A DNA stretch of 64,000 nt from Notospermus geniculatus (lineage: Eukaryota > Nemertea > Pilidiophora > Heteronemertea > Lineidae): the NCBI GenBank assembly GCA_002633025.1, contig NMRB01000010.1:68788-132787 (forward strand), read 5' to 3'. Below the pieces are notes generated by a model. That model did not search any database. It had not been told where the DNA came from and worked only from the letters and a program-made list of their open reading frames with translations. The translations under genes were made by a program, and so were the position numbers. Numbering within the stretch: position 1 is the stretch's first letter; every line of letters starts with the position of its first letter. This document shows, one piece after another, positions 1 through 13,400 of this stretch.

Positions 1-2040
1 ACTATTGAAATGAAACAGCATCCCGGTCCTGATCAATTTCCCACACAAAAGGCGTCCATTGTATCGGACCGGGTTTCGGTGTGCTGCCCTCTATCGTAGC
101 TAGGATCCCCATTGTGTCAGTGGATGTTAACATTTTGATGAGTCCGCGTAAAAATTGACTGAGTCAAAAGGACGAATCGTTGATGATATGTAAATATGTG
201 GTGCTTCAACCTCTCACCTCTGATTGTTTCCTGCCACAAACCTCTAGCTATCACAAATGCCATCTCAATTTGTTTTTGCCCGTTATTCATGTGCATTACA
301 ACACGTAAAACCACAGAAGATAGAAGTGATTTTGATAGGTGTCAAACAGCCATTCTGCTCCACCACAGGAGCTTATCTACTGCTCTGTCCATGAATAACC
401 CCTAGCAAATGTGTGTGTGTAATTCTGCCAACTAAATATGAGATGATTTTTATATACCATCTCCGGACTCCTTCAACCACCAGTCAACTATCTCCAGAAG
501 CAGCCATTAATACCAGGAAACCTGTTTGATGGATGTGTCATTCTGTTACCGTGGTAATCCCCGCGCCACTGTCAGGCGTTGACCATCGCGGAAACACATC
601 CTCACGGCAACAGACATGATAATATCCGATCACCATGTTGGTCGTATACTTCCAATTATTTGGACAGGGTGGTTACGGGATAATGGGAATGAGATCACCC
701 CACTGCTCAGGTGTCACTTACATACGTCGCTGACCAACACAATTTGTCAACACATATTGTGATATCTCATCACGCTATGTCATGTCAGGGCTGGTTTCCT
801 GTGCTGCCTGATGGTGTGAGAGACAGAGCTCTGGGGAAGGAATTGAGTTGTTGGCTGTCAGGAAAGTCTTGTATTGACAAGTGATTAGAAGGGATCTAGC
901 AGTAAGTGGTGCCACTAAAGTCTCATTCCCTGTCTATGAATCTTTGGTGAGGTTTTTAATGAAGGTAGATGCTTACATGGAACTGTGGAAAATTAGATAG
1001 AGGTATAAAAATGATAAAGAAACTTTTTGAATATTTCAAACCCTTGACATGGCTCTGTCATGTTCAGATTCTTTTCAGTTGTGAACCTAAGTCTACCTTC
1101 AGGAAATTGCACATAAATACTGGAACACCACAAGACTTTAACACATAGCTCTGTACACCTGGTGCTGGCACCCATGTCTATGACATTGCATTGCAGGGTG
1201 TGCCTTCAGTCATTGAGACATAAGTGTGGTGTTCATTTTTAAAAAGAAAGGGGCATGTAGATTGTAGATAGGGCCTCCCCAAACGATCACATACTTAACC
1301 ATTTGGTCACACAACTTTCTTAATGATGTCCTATTGATTTTTGACGCTGATTCCCTGGTCACCACAGGTTCAAGCGAATTAACACCCGCGTAATTTGACA
1401 GATGCTTTTGTGTCAATGGAAGAATCGACGTGTTTCTACAATGAAGAAACGTATCCCAGGTGTGCAACGCTGCACGATTCTCACCAAACAAGAAGTCAAT
1501 ATCTTCACCAGTAGGAGCCAATGGACAGGTGGCACTATCTGTTATTGATGAGCTCCTTTCTTTCATGCCAATTTCTTGAAGACATTGGCTGAATTAAAAA
1601 TTAGGTTGTAATCCCTGTCATCAAATGATGATGAAACCTACAAGGTTGGACCATATATCAGGTTAATCCCCACAATATAATATTGATAATATCTATAATG
1701 TGCAAACAATCGCTTCACCATTCCTGCTGCTCTGAAATAGAGGAGGGGTTTGAACATGGTTGCAGAGTAACAGCTGTAATACAGCACCCATCAGGTAAGG
1801 ATGACACAAATATTCCTTAAGGTCATTTGAATGGGAAATTCTTTTGTGGAATTATGATGACTTCTCACTATGTCCCAAGAGTACTACAGAACCCACCATG
1901 GCAGTTCGGCGTGAACCTGTCAGGTTAGGATTCCCCTTTTGTTACCATACTCTTGTTATGAAAGGAAATCTTCTATAAAATGAGGTAATTTATCTGGATG
2001 TGGACATGAAATTTGTACAATATCATGGTTATCAATATAC
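1..2040. other. No gene seen
   Basis: No open frame here has a recognisable domain. Nothing beyond a short GT run near 411-420 stood out. It lies 17 kb or more past the 3' end of BCL11. Confidence 0.6.
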
Positions 2041-2044
2041 CAAG

Positions 2045-2317
2045 ACCTGCTGAAGGAACCGTTGTTCTAGTGGTAAACTAGGTTGCAAGAAGCACTTGCT
2101 TTCAGTTCTTTACCTGCTGAAGGAACAGTGTTGTTCTAATAGTAAACTAGTTTGCAAGAAGCACTTGCTTTCAGTTCTTTACCTGCTGAAGGAACAGTGT
2201 TGTTCTAATAGTAAACTAGTTTGCAAGAAGCACTTGCTTTCAGTTTTTTACCTGCTGAAGGAACCGTTGTTCTAGTAGTAAACTAGGTTGCAAGAAGCAC
2301 TTGCTTTCAGTTCTTTA
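2045..2317. repeat. Four-copy tandem repeat, unit 67-69 bp
   Basis: Units start with ACCTGCTGAAGGAAC at 2045, 2112, 2181 and 2250. All contain AAACTAG, then TTGCAAGAAGCACTTGC. The two outer units share the shorter form (CCGTTGTTCTAG); the two inner units share CAGTGTTGTTCTAATAG. This suggests the inner pair arose by a later duplication. No coding capacity is implied. Confidence 0.9.
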
Positions 2318-3640
2318 CTACTCTTGAATTTGTATGTGGATTAGCAGATGTAGCTAAGCATTTTGCCAATAAAAAAGTTTACTTTAGTTTATGCATTGTT
2401 ATCCTTCTTTTTACCCCTGTGTTGACAGCTGTCGTTTGAAATGCGTGTTCAGAATGTCCCCTGAACAAAAACCCCTGTACCAACTGCTATCCAATCAATA
2501 TCTTCATAAAAATAAATAAATCCATAGAAGTGTCAAATCTCAGACTTTCCTTTTCAGTCTAAAGCTAAGAGACAAAAGTATCCAACTGTCCGAATTCGTA
2601 CATGTGGGCCTAGTTATTTTCAGAAGTGTGACATTCGTATTGTTCTGTCTTATAAGAAATCATTGGTACCTTGTGGTTGATGATGATGCCCAGGTTTTCA
2701 GCAGGACCAATTTTTTAACCTTTCGAAGATAATAAATTTATCACCACCTTTCGAAGGTGAGAACAACGAATATGTACCACACAATAAAAATACCACCCAT
2801 AGAAAGTCGAAAACTGAGATGTTCCTCTTGTTGCGACTGTTCATATGTCTCAATTACATCTGGAAGTGGTTGACAAACATATCCCGTGGCACCATGTTGA
2901 GCTGAAAGGTACTAAGCCCATTCTTCCAATATCTGTCTTCGATATGAGAACCCTATCGGCCCACTACTCAACGTTCAAATCCTGTCAGAAGGCAGTATGG
3001 GTTCCATCCATAGCCTCCATCTACCAGGAGCACTTCCTTAGGGAGCGGGTCAATAGGATTTCCTGATCATTGCGTTCCATCGTGTGTTGAGCTTCAAGTG
3101 ACACTTTCTTGTCTTGCTGCCTCTCCACGAGAGTACTCTTTCGAAGGTAGTATCTCCTTCACCGGTCTGATGTCAGAAATGCGGGGAAAACTGATCCAGG
3201 TAGACACACTTATCTGGCCATTAGGCAAGATGAGAGAGGTCTTTGGAAGTTTGGGAGTTGATGAAGGCACCCGAAGTCAGTACTTTAAAGAGGACAGGGC
3301 CATTGATATCCACTCAGTGTGGTCAGTTCTTCTTGGTTACATCTGTTTGTAATTCACTTAACTGTCTCTCATATCCTTCATGAATGGTCATACTGAATTG
3401 TTGTGGTGGATGGGTGAAATAAGAGAGCCAATGTACAAAGTTGTAGTAGTATATCTCCGAACATGATTCCACTTGATGGTCAACTGTCCATTTCTGTCTT
3501 TCACTAAGAGTTTGAAAAGGACTGCGAACTGAAAGCTGAGAACTAAGAGTATACAATAGCAGAATAATTGCCTCAACAGAAGCGGTCACGTTAAAAATGT
3601 TGCAAATGAATATCTCGGGCGATGTAGACGAGGACACCTT
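2318..3640. other. No gene recognised
   Basis: Open frames at 2845-3066 and 3098-3352 (+) are 73-84 codons long, with no recognisable domain or matching splice context. I treat them as chance frames or very old relics. Confidence 0.5.
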
Positions 3641-3644
3641 CATT

Positions 3645-4090
3645 AGCTCACCTCGGTGAGCTCTTATCGTAGTGCAGCGTCCGTTAGCAGGGCACGTTTC
3701 GTAATTACTGGGGCCTTTGGCCTGAAACTTTGTACATATGTACCCTACCCTAGGTTAGATGACCTATGACACCAAGTTTCGGCCCGATTCGATTCTTGGC
3801 TTGGCCACTAGGTAGCCAAAACTGAAAACAAAAAGTGCAATAACTCCTGCACTACTGGCTGGATCATCTCCCAATTTATATCGTAGGTACATATAACAAG
3901 GATCAAGGTCACAGGGGCCAAAGTTCACAATTTCGCAATATGGTGGTACGTTTCGTGGCTAGTTGACCTCGAGTGTTCTGACTTGGTGTGATTATGTATC
4001 AAGGCCCCCTGTATGTGTGCAACAAATTTTGGCCCAGTTCTAACACAAACATGGCCGCCTGGCGGCCATCTTGCAAAATGTCTTTTGGCT
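3645..4090. repeat. Probable interspersed repeat with GGTGAGCT hairpin end
   Basis: Starts with a small palindrome (AGCTCACCTCGGTGAGCT) and contains the palindromic stretch ATGGCCGCCTGGCGGCCAT near 4050. The phrasing, with repeated 'ggcc' blocks and near-palindromes, resembles dispersed non-autonomous repeats of marine invertebrates. No other copy is in the window, so repeat status is inferred. Boundaries are approximate. Confidence 0.4.
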
Positions 4091-4759
4091 CACATCTCAC
4101 AGTCCTGTTACGAGACTACATTTAGAACAATAATGAAACGAATGTATTCTATCTTCTTCACAAATCCACCATTTCTCCTAATATTTTGAAGTCCACTTTT
4201 GACTGAGGAAGCTACAAGATTGTACCCTACATAAGAATTTACATCAACATTAAGATTTTCATGCATCGCTCCTTACTGTTAATGCTCAGAGGTCGTCAAG
4301 CAAGTTTTATTTACTAAAGGTCATGATTCTCCATTTGTGGGTAAAAAATACAACACCATCTCCACTGACAGACCCATACAACCTCAAAGGATGCAGGAAG
4401 AAATGTCAGCTCTTCTATCTTCTGGTTGATGCGGAAAAAACGCTCAGCGTCGTGTGAGATGCAGCGATGATTTCTTTGTGCTCAGATATCTTGGCGAAGG
4501 TATCGTATGAGTTAGGGAAGAGTGGTATATGTCAGTGCTGGTGGCGGTTAGAGTGTTGTCATTCAGGAAACATCTTCTTTATCAAGTACCAGACCATTAC
4601 TTGTTAATGGGCCGTGGTTTTGTCATGGTATAAGGGCAGTGACATGGTTTGATGAGACTGAACTCTTGTTGGTACTGTTGGAAACCATTCAACAAGGAAA
4701 ATGATATCATGGAAAGTGGATTAAGGCTGTGTCAAAGACCTTACATTTTGCTGTCTGAG

Positions 4760-5710
4760 TTAGATGGTGTACATGTACAGTCATGGACATTAGTTTATCT
4801 GCACCTGATACTTTGAATATTTCAAATACTTCTGGGCCAATTTTAACACGGTTTGTTCCATATGAAAGTACATCTTGTTGGTCATATTTCTGCATCAAAA
4901 TTTTGGAGATTTGCAAATGTCGTAATTACGTAATAGCACATCAGAAAAAATCCTAAAAAAATCAACATTTTTATTACGTAACTTTTTGTGCATTTTTTAC
5001 AGTTTTGATAGAGTGGAACCTTCTAAGGATCATGGACTTTGTTTCATCAAAATCTGCTGAGTGGTTGCTGAGATATTTGAGATTTTCAAAATTTCGATAA
5101 TTTGAGATTTTTCAATTTTTCACAAAATTTTGATATCTGTAGACAGAGCTCCCCTAAAAACTAAGAAGTATGAAGTTTTAGAACGTTTAGCCGAAACCGG
5201 TTAGAAGTTAAGCAGATGTTTTTCAAAATATCAACATTTTGATACTTCGAAAAATACGCAGTATTTCTGCCCAGTTAAGGCAAAACGTTCCAAAATGTTG
5301 TAAATCTATATTCTCAGGTTAGCTTTATCGAATGGCATCAACATTTCCTACAAAACACGAAAATCTCAAATTATCAAAATTTTTATAATCTCAAATATCT
5401 CAGCAACCATTCAACATATTTTGATGAAACAACGCCAGAACTCCTTAGAAATTTCCACTCTATCACGTCTGCAACAAAAATAACAAAAATATTACATAAT
5501 AAAAAGTTTGATTTTTACTGTTTTTTTTCTGATGAGCTAGGCCTATTACATATTTACGATATTTTCAAATTCCCAAAATTTTGATGCAGAAATATGACCA
5601 ACAAGATATATTTTCATGTGGAACAAACCGTGTTTAAATTGGCCCTGCAGTATTTGAAATATTCAAAGTATCAGGTGTAGATAAACTAATGTCCATGACT
5701 GTACATCTAA
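4760..5710. repeat. Large foldback element, arms about 350 bp
   Basis: The left arm (4760 to about 5110) is matched by the reverse complement of about 5345-5710. Shared blocks include GTACAGTCATGGACATTAG, GATACTTTGAATATTTCAAA, TTGTTGGTCATATTTCTGC, and GGTTGCTGAGATATTTGAGA. Arms differ by scattered substitutions and small indels, so it is not recent. The roughly 235-bp middle is AT-rich and has no open frame of interest. It behaves like a foldback or long-TIR non-autonomous DNA transposon. Confidence 0.85.
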
Positions 5711-6981
5711 TCATTAGAAGGACGTCTGATAGTCCAGTCCGATTAGGTTTTAGAGGAGGCAGAACAACAAACGTTCTAGTTTCTCAACCAAGCTTACTTC
5801 TATGCCATGGGTTAGGTTCACTCGCATTTATCCACAAACGTGCACGTCATACCGGGCATAAGACAAATGATGTTTGATTTCAGATGACCATCCCATTTCA
5901 TAAGAGTTCACAAACTATCCGCAACAATACAAAATGACATAAAACCATAGTGCGGCATTCCGATAAAATGTTTTAAGACGCAACCTACACTACCATTGAA
6001 ACTGATTGCCCTAGGCCTACGCATAGACATGGTATTGTGAAATTCCTGGCATTGGGACAATGCTTAACTTTGATTAATTTTTAATGTGATTGTTCGAACT
6101 CCTGTAATGCCTCGGGCATCAACAAAAGAGTGACTGTTCTGATAATGATACATTTTTCAACTGCAGAGGCCTGGATGGGCCTTTGAATTGCAGTGAATGA
6201 ATCTTCATCCTCAGTCAGTTGGTTTTTTCACAGCTAATATGAACTGGGAGATAAAATATTTGTAAGCGGTGATATGGGCTCCAGTAAATAGCCATTCGCA
6301 AAAGCCTTTGTCATTGAAGCAGCCAACTTCTAGGGACTTTGTGATCTGTAAATATTTACTGAAGCGTTACCTGAAAATCCATTTGTTCTCTTATGAGTGC
6401 TGTTTCTTTTAGCAAAATCTCTTTCATTTCCTCATTTTGAGATAAAATTGTGGAGATTTGGTTTTATTTTCAGTTGACTATCATACTCATCATATTTTTT
6501 GTTTAGTGTGACATCTCGCCGGGCTTTTCGTGCACACGGGTTTGTCGTGGGTCTAGAAAAACACCGATATTTTGAACAGGTGTAACCGTAGCTATAATCT
6601 CTCCTAACCACAAGGCACAGAATAATAAGAAACACAATGACTTTCTCACAAGAATCGGTGTAGTGGAATTTTTAATGTAGGCCTGTGACTGAGTAGCCAA
6701 CAGTGCATGTCACACTGCATGGCTAAAATGTGTGGGAGCAAACGATCTACATGGCCTGGCTTGTCAATGTCTAAATTAATTGATTGAAAAAAATCTATGC
6801 TCAATGACAAATCATTGCTCAGGGGAATCTGGACGATGGTAGAATTTTCAATTTAGAGTCCATCAGTTTTATTTGTGCCAATTTGTAAGAGGTTTTCCAA
6901 GCTGATTGAGCGGGCAGGGAAGAGATATTATGAATGACTGAAGATTGAGAATTTGTAGCCAGACACTGTGGGCAAATTCTC
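5711..6981. other. No gene seen
   Basis: AT-rich unique-looking sequence. The short minus-strand frames around 6432-6700 overlap each other in different frames and show no domain. Confidence 0.5.
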
Positions 6982-6997
6982 GGGGGGGGGGGGGGGG

Positions 6998-7212
6998 NNN
7001 NNNNNNNNNNNNNNNNNNNNNNNNNNNNNNNNNNNNNNNNNNNNNNNNNNNNNNNNNNNNNNNNNNNNNNNNNNNNNNNNNNNNNNNNNNNNNNNNNNNN
7101 NNNNNNNNNNNNNNNNNNNNNNNNNNNNNNNNNNNNNNNNNNNNNNNNNNNNNNNNNNNNNNNNNNNNNNNNNNNNNNNNNNNNNNNNNNNNNNNNNNNN
7201 NNNNNNNNNNNN
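6998..7212. other. Assembly gap of 215 N bases behind a G16 run
   Basis: A run of 16 G bases (6982-6997) abuts the N block directly, a typical place for reads to fail. Open frames crossing the gap are meaningless. True gap size is unknown. Confidence 0.99.
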
Positions 7213-7886
7213 ACTTGCCATAGTCAAGCATGCATCAGACAGTCTGCATCCATTTTGCCAAAACACTCAAGCAAAAACAACAAGAGATTGCAGAAGTGAC
7301 TTCTTTTGAAATGGTTCGCAAGAACACATTCAACTTCTTAACGGCTCTTCTCAATTGGTTCAGACATGCAAATCTCCAAGGCCCTCATCAGGGAATCTTT
7401 CACACCCCGTGGTGTTCCGTTTATTATCCACTCTTGTTTATGTGCTATTTTCAAATGAGCTGATGGATTAACCCTCATCTCATGATTCCAACATCAATGT
7501 TCTATCAAGAAAACTGCTGCATACTTTCGGACATTAGAGTGTTCATTTGAAATTTGAAACTTGGAACAACAGTCCAAACTTGACGCTAGGTGGCGATATC
7601 TGAGGATATCAACACTAGTGTCGACGCTAGGTTTGCATCTTGAAAAGTAGTGCGCGCAGGGAGCGAACAGTACAAATTCTTCTGTTTGTAAGGCGGTTAC
7701 CCATCACGTCGTTTTCTACGCTTGCAATATAGATCTGTTGTAGATAGGTGTACAAAGGTATAGACTCGATACAAACATCGGTAGAGTAAATAAAGTTATT
7801 CTGTTTCATTTTCGACAAGATAAATATTGTTTTCTGCAAATAATAACAGTTTGAAAAAGAAGTTCGCGTCACTTGAAAGACCAAAA

Positions 7887-8020
7887 AGATGGCGGCGCCA
7901 CCGACGATGACGTCAAGATGGCGATCTAGCGTGGACGGCAGTGTTAAAATTTCGTCCAATTATCAAAAAAATTTCAACGCTGTCGTGGAGTATGACAACA
8001 GTCATGTAACTAAAATTGAA
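7887..8020 (+). promoter_or_regulatory. Candidate promoter / first coding exon with YY1 and CRE motifs
   Basis: AAGATGGCGGC (7887-7897) is a YY1-type element overlapping an ATG at 7889. A palindromic CRE, TGACGTCA, follows at 7908-7915, then a second AAGATGGCG at 7916. From the ATG a 44-codon frame (starting MAAPPTMTSRWRSS) runs in phase 0 to a good donor, GAA|GTAAAG, at 8021. YY1 motifs overlapping the start codon are common in animal housekeeping genes. I found no second exon, so the gene is unproven. Decayed inverted similarity to 7580-7640 (ACGCTAG blocks) could instead mean an old repeat. Confidence 0.3.
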
Positions 8021-11000
8021 GTAAAGGGGTTACATGCATCCACACTGAATTTTATCCTGCGACTTGACATCCCTTCTAAGATCATTGTGACAAAGCTCAC
8101 ATTATCCACTTCGCTTTTTCTTTTCTGATTGTCACTTGCTGTAAATGTGACAAGACATGGTAAATGCTTGGTGAGCCATTCTTGGACCTTTGTGTGCTAA
8201 CTTAATGGAAATGACCTCCCAATAGATGTGAGTGGCAAATCCTTCAGCCAGGTACGACCAGTAAACTGAGAAATCACAGTATTTTTTTCTCTCGAGAAAA
8301 TGCACTTTTGGTTGAAAATGCAAGCTGCAGGAATCAATGCAAAACCACTCAGGACTGATTCCCATCAATAACTATTTTATCCAGTTTGTAAAAATGTCGG
8401 CCCATTACTCCTAGAGCAAGTGATGACTACTGTCATTATGCATGGAAAATGTGAATTGGATTACATTACTGGGACCTTCTGCATGATTGGCTAAACTCAA
8501 TGCAATACAAATTCCGATACAGGATCTCAGCTGGAATCACTGAAACAGATAGAGGCTGAGAAGTGCAAGAAGGGGGCCTGCCCCTAACTGATTTTTCTGT
8601 TCTTAATGTCTTCACCAGCACCAGCTTTAACATGATGACCAAACGCCTGAAAATATTCAGAGGCTTATTTTCGAGTGTATACAACTTATGTATGTTCATA
8701 CAATGTACAAGCATATACAAAATGCTTAATCCAGTCCCAAAAATCAGGGGGGGGGGGGCTTGGAATTGAGTAACAAACTCAAACAGGCTAATGGACATGA
8801 CCCTGAAATAATATTTTTACCGAATTAAGTTTACAGATGGCCCTGACCTAGCCATGGCAAAGAAAATCCAAAGAAAAATTATCAGCTAGCTGATTGATTT
8901 GGGTGTCATTGGAGAAAGTAAATAAAAAGTTGAAAATGTGAATGAATGGGCACAGCGTGGAATAAATGGCTCTGCACTGGCAGCTAACAAATGAGGGCCG
9001 TTATTTTACATGTCACAGCATTCGATGCACATCTCTGGCATGTCCTGTATTCCAGCCAAGCTATCTCTTCGACTGGCTCTTACGCGCTACATAAATTTTA
9101 AAAGCTGTTCAAGAAAAAACGTTCAGGTTTCCATGGAAACCGGTGACAAAAGACTACCCACATGTCACAGTGCCGTTATTAAATCATTTCCTTCCCGCTG
9201 CATGACAGCATTGTAGTCATTTGAAATTTAAAGAAATTCAAAATGGCATCATTTTCTCCAACCACTTCTTAGCGGGTTTCACATTGGCCGAGGACATGAT
9301 AGACTTGTGTATTACAAGGTATTTTCGTGGTCGTTTGCGAAATGAGCTCTCATTACCAGTCGGCATATATTGCGAGGTTACGTCATCGTCTTGAAGAAAT
9401 CTCCTATAATGCCCATGAAATTATGCACTTCTTTAACGTGGCAGTTCGTTATTCTCATCCTTGTGATGCGAGATGGTTAAACAGCACTCGGTGTGTAGGA
9501 TGCTGACGTGAGTAGTACAACGGCTCTCGGGTGACAATGAGCACACCATGAATGGCGAATTCTCTCTGGGTATTGTGATAAAACGTATGAACTTGAAGAG
9601 TGCCACACAAATAGATTGCAGTGTTGTTGCGGCAGGTATGACTTCCGCCTATTATATATAATTACAGGTGTCATTTCAAAGATGCATGCAGCTCTCGTGT
9701 CCATTGTGACATCTTAGGGCAATTTTTTTCTGAAGTGCTGCAGTTCTCGCATTGTACTCAAAACAGTTACACTCCTTAGAAAAAAGACAGGTCCCTTGTC
9801 CGTTGTAAAATATTTAAGTACATGTACTTAGAGCTATACTTCACTCACATTACATTATTGGACACTACCTATCTGTGATAGCAAGAGTTTTTCTTCCGTT
9901 TTCTTGGGGGGGGGGGGTCAACCTGATTACATTTTCTATTTGCTTTCTTTTAATGCTGTCAACATAACCTTATGGTTTTTAAAGTAACTTCAATAGCAGC
10001 GAATGGAATCCCCTCACATGAAGAAATCGTGAGTGACATATTGGAAATTGTAATGGTGAGATAATAGAAATCAATTTGAAATTATCGATGTCAAATCAAT
10101 TACAAGGCGATTTAGAGTAATCATGCAATACATCCTGTGATTACTAAGAACGTTTTTGTCGTACCCTGCCTACTAGAAAAACAAATAATTGATTTTTTTG
10201 CGATGATCTTCAAGATAGGATGGAGGAGCGTTGGTTGCTGTGAGGAATTGGTAGTTTAGAAGCAGTTGAGATAACACCATATGGACAAATTATTATCTGC
10301 CTATATTTTCCTATTTGTTTAGTGGTTTGATTCACCTGAAGGGTATTTATCATAATCAGTGTAATGGTTACGCGATAGAAACTATTGCGTAGTCATGACC
10401 AAGAATGCACAAAGTCACTGAGAGCAAATGAGACTCTCACTTAGATAACGTGATATTTTTCTCACTATTGAATCATTTTCAATGGTGATCTGCAACTGCA
10501 ATCTTTGATGGCCGAGGGGGGGGGGCTTTCTCTGAAATACACAGACCACTTTTTTTTCGGTAACACTGTCGCCACTATGAAAATAATGACTGGCTAATTA
10601 CAGAAAAGTCAGACATTGATTGTCACATCTGACCAAGTCGAAGTAGCTGCTCTGTCTCCCAAACATGACCAACAACCAGATGGCATTACCAACTTAAACT
10701 AAGTGCCACTAGACAAGCTTTTAGCCGATGACGATTGAAAGTCAACAACATTGAATTTTAGCAAATGAAGTACTATGAAAGATATCATCTAATTTCAAAC
10801 GGAACTTGGCCACCTGGAGGAACCTGCTGATTAGATTTAATTGAGTGGTGCTCCTTCTGATCTAGAGCTGGGCAATTTAACACACCTGAAATTTCATCGT
10901 CATTTCAAATGGCGCATGACTATTATATTGTGCATGCCCTATGGACACACGTTCACAGGGCAAATGAGACCGAGAGATGTGACAAGAAGTAATCCAATTT

Positions 11001-13089
11001 GAGTCGTGGTTATTATTTCTCTCAGTACAGGGACAGTTCAAAATGAGTCGAATTTTTCATTATTTTAGGAACGGGGAGACTATGAACAAAAAAGTCGTTA
11101 TTTTCCACTTGGAATTACTTCAAAGACAGTGGTGTTTTGAAATATGTAAAACTACATGTAATTAAAAGATTGCAATTTTGAATTTTGTAAAAATTGAATT
11201 GCAATTTTATTGTCACCAAAAGTCACATTCCTTTAGACACAGTCCTTTTTTGGTGCGAAGTTGGGTTAATCACATGAGTATGTACTGGTAGCAAGGTAAT
11301 TCTGAAAGGAAATGGAGCAAGGGTAAACAGCAAAAATTGAATTGGGGATGGTCGTTTTTAATTCTTTGATCAGATATCATAAGCTGACATTCCAACTATG
11401 GTTCAAAGATTTAGACACAACTAGCTCGTGATGACATGCCTTCAGATAAATGCCACGTGGAGCAATTTGAGACTCTTGAAATTTTATTATCCAATCAAGA
11501 TTACGCATGGATCAGAACTCTGAGTATCCTTGTGAGTTTCTCGAGATGGTTCGTGACGAGATGTTAGCAAGCAAGAAGAAGAGGTGCTCAGGGCATAGCT
11601 CATGTCGGCAACGTTTGAAACAGTAGAAATGCATTTAATGTCACATTAGAATTATTATGACATCTGATGTACCACGAATGCAGTTAATTCTGCAATGGTT
11701 GCAGTGGAACCTTATACCAATATGGCGAAGCTATGCCAAATGGTTGGTTTCATTTAAACCTATGAAATGACAGGAAGGGTTAGGCCATTACACAATATGA
11801 AAACTTTAAATCTTATTCTGTCTTCTTAATGAAGAGTATAACGAAGTAGATGGAACTATTCTTTGGGAAAAATTCTCAAAACTGGATGTGACGACCCATT
11901 TGGCTTGCCAAAAGTGGTAAATATACTTGCTGTTGGGGAGATTGAAAGCTGATGGTAGGAGAGCAAACTAAATAATGTCTCAAATTGCTAGAGGATGGTT
12001 TCTGCTGGGAAATCGTTGTCATGCTACATTGAAGGCAATTTGTCGGGAGGAGAATGTCAGCCATTCTGTAATATTTGCGTCCAGAATACCAAGTAGCAGA
12101 ATCTCAATGTTATCAGTGAAATTAGAAACTCTATTTGAGCAGCCAGCACCAGCGTATTAGCCGAGACGCAACATGTCATTTGATGGTATTCAAATCGGTA
12201 ATTCAATTCAGCAGATGGACATGCAGTTTTCAAATAACTTAAAATACCACTTCTTAAAACAGATTTTGTGAGTGGTGGGTAGATTCCAGAAGAGTTGAAT
12301 ACATCATATTATATGCAGTGCATTCATTGCAGTGCTACTTCCTTTGAATTACTTTCAATCTAATCTCCATCCTCGTAGAACTTGGCTATGAAAGTGAAAC
12401 ACGGACCCCCTTGACTGAAGCGTGCCTCTGGTTACCCAGCCATCCCATGTGTGCACAGTCAGGAATGGAGTAGCTTGATGAACATGCAGATGATAGGATA
12501 TAATGAATTGAAAATGTAGTTTTCTTAAAAATCACTTCACTTCATTTATTGGAAATACATAGATATCATTACACCAGTTCAACAATAAAAGAATGATACA
12601 TCGATTTCAGGATGAAACTCACATTTGCCTATGGGGTCCACATAAATAAAACTTTTAACAAAATTCTCAGTTAGAGCTTTTGAATGCCAATTCAATCTAA
12701 AACCCTGTTTCTTTAATTTTTTTCACTTTGAATATATTGTCAGTTTCGGAGTTGTATTGAAAAATAGGTAACATAACATGCTTCCCCATAGGCTAATGTG
12801 TTACACTTTTGCTGCTTTTCATGTGGAAGCAAAAAGAAAACTTTCAACTCTCCATTCTGAAGTTGTCACATTGGATGAGTGTATACAATATAAAGTTAGC
12901 ACATTCACTCCATGGCTTTTCATCAAATTCACATATGGCATTTTTTTACTGAAACACAGGTTTTAAATGCAAGCCCTAAGCTTTATACTGCTGGGGAACA
13001 GTTACGTTGGCTGATGTTACTTTCTCAAGATGTGTCAGTGTCATATAAAGGGAGGGCTGTCAGTAGGTCTGTTTTGAATATACACTCAA
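8021..13089. other. No gene recognised; poly-G runs
   Basis: Contains G runs of 12, 12 and 10 bases at 8747, 9906 and 10516, all on the plus strand. Open frames are under 111 codons with no domain. If the 7.9-kb exon is real, its downstream exons would be sought here. Confidence 0.5.
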
Positions 13090-13400
13090 GAATTCAGGGC
13101 CCACACCATGTTTTGTGTATAAAGTATAAGTCAACCTAACTTCAACATGGGCAAAATGCCAAGCTTGAAAACGTACACAAGTCTGGTAAATAATCCATGT
13201 GGCAGTTACCTAATGATGTTAGGGCAACTTGGTTTACTTTCCATGAGCCTAGCAAATCCAGTTGTGCTCTCAGTCAACTGATAAATACTGTGGTCTGTGG
13301 TTTAATCATTGTGTTCACTTTATGGTGTCTGTTGCACAGGCCTGGCATTTTGCCCATGTTGAAGTTAGGCTGACTTATACTACACCACATACCCTGATAC
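13090..13400. repeat. Decayed inverted-repeat element
   Basis: The arm 13124-13161 is the reverse complement of 13343-13380 with one mismatch over 38 bases (core CTTCAACATGGGCAAAATGC). Weaker similarity continues outward (CACACCATG versus CACATACC). Probably a small MITE; ends and target-site duplication are not clear. Confidence 0.7.

Noticed and set aside
6869-7309. Open frames of about 110-120 codons spanning the N block
   Set aside because: Made almost entirely of undetermined bases and a poly-G run.
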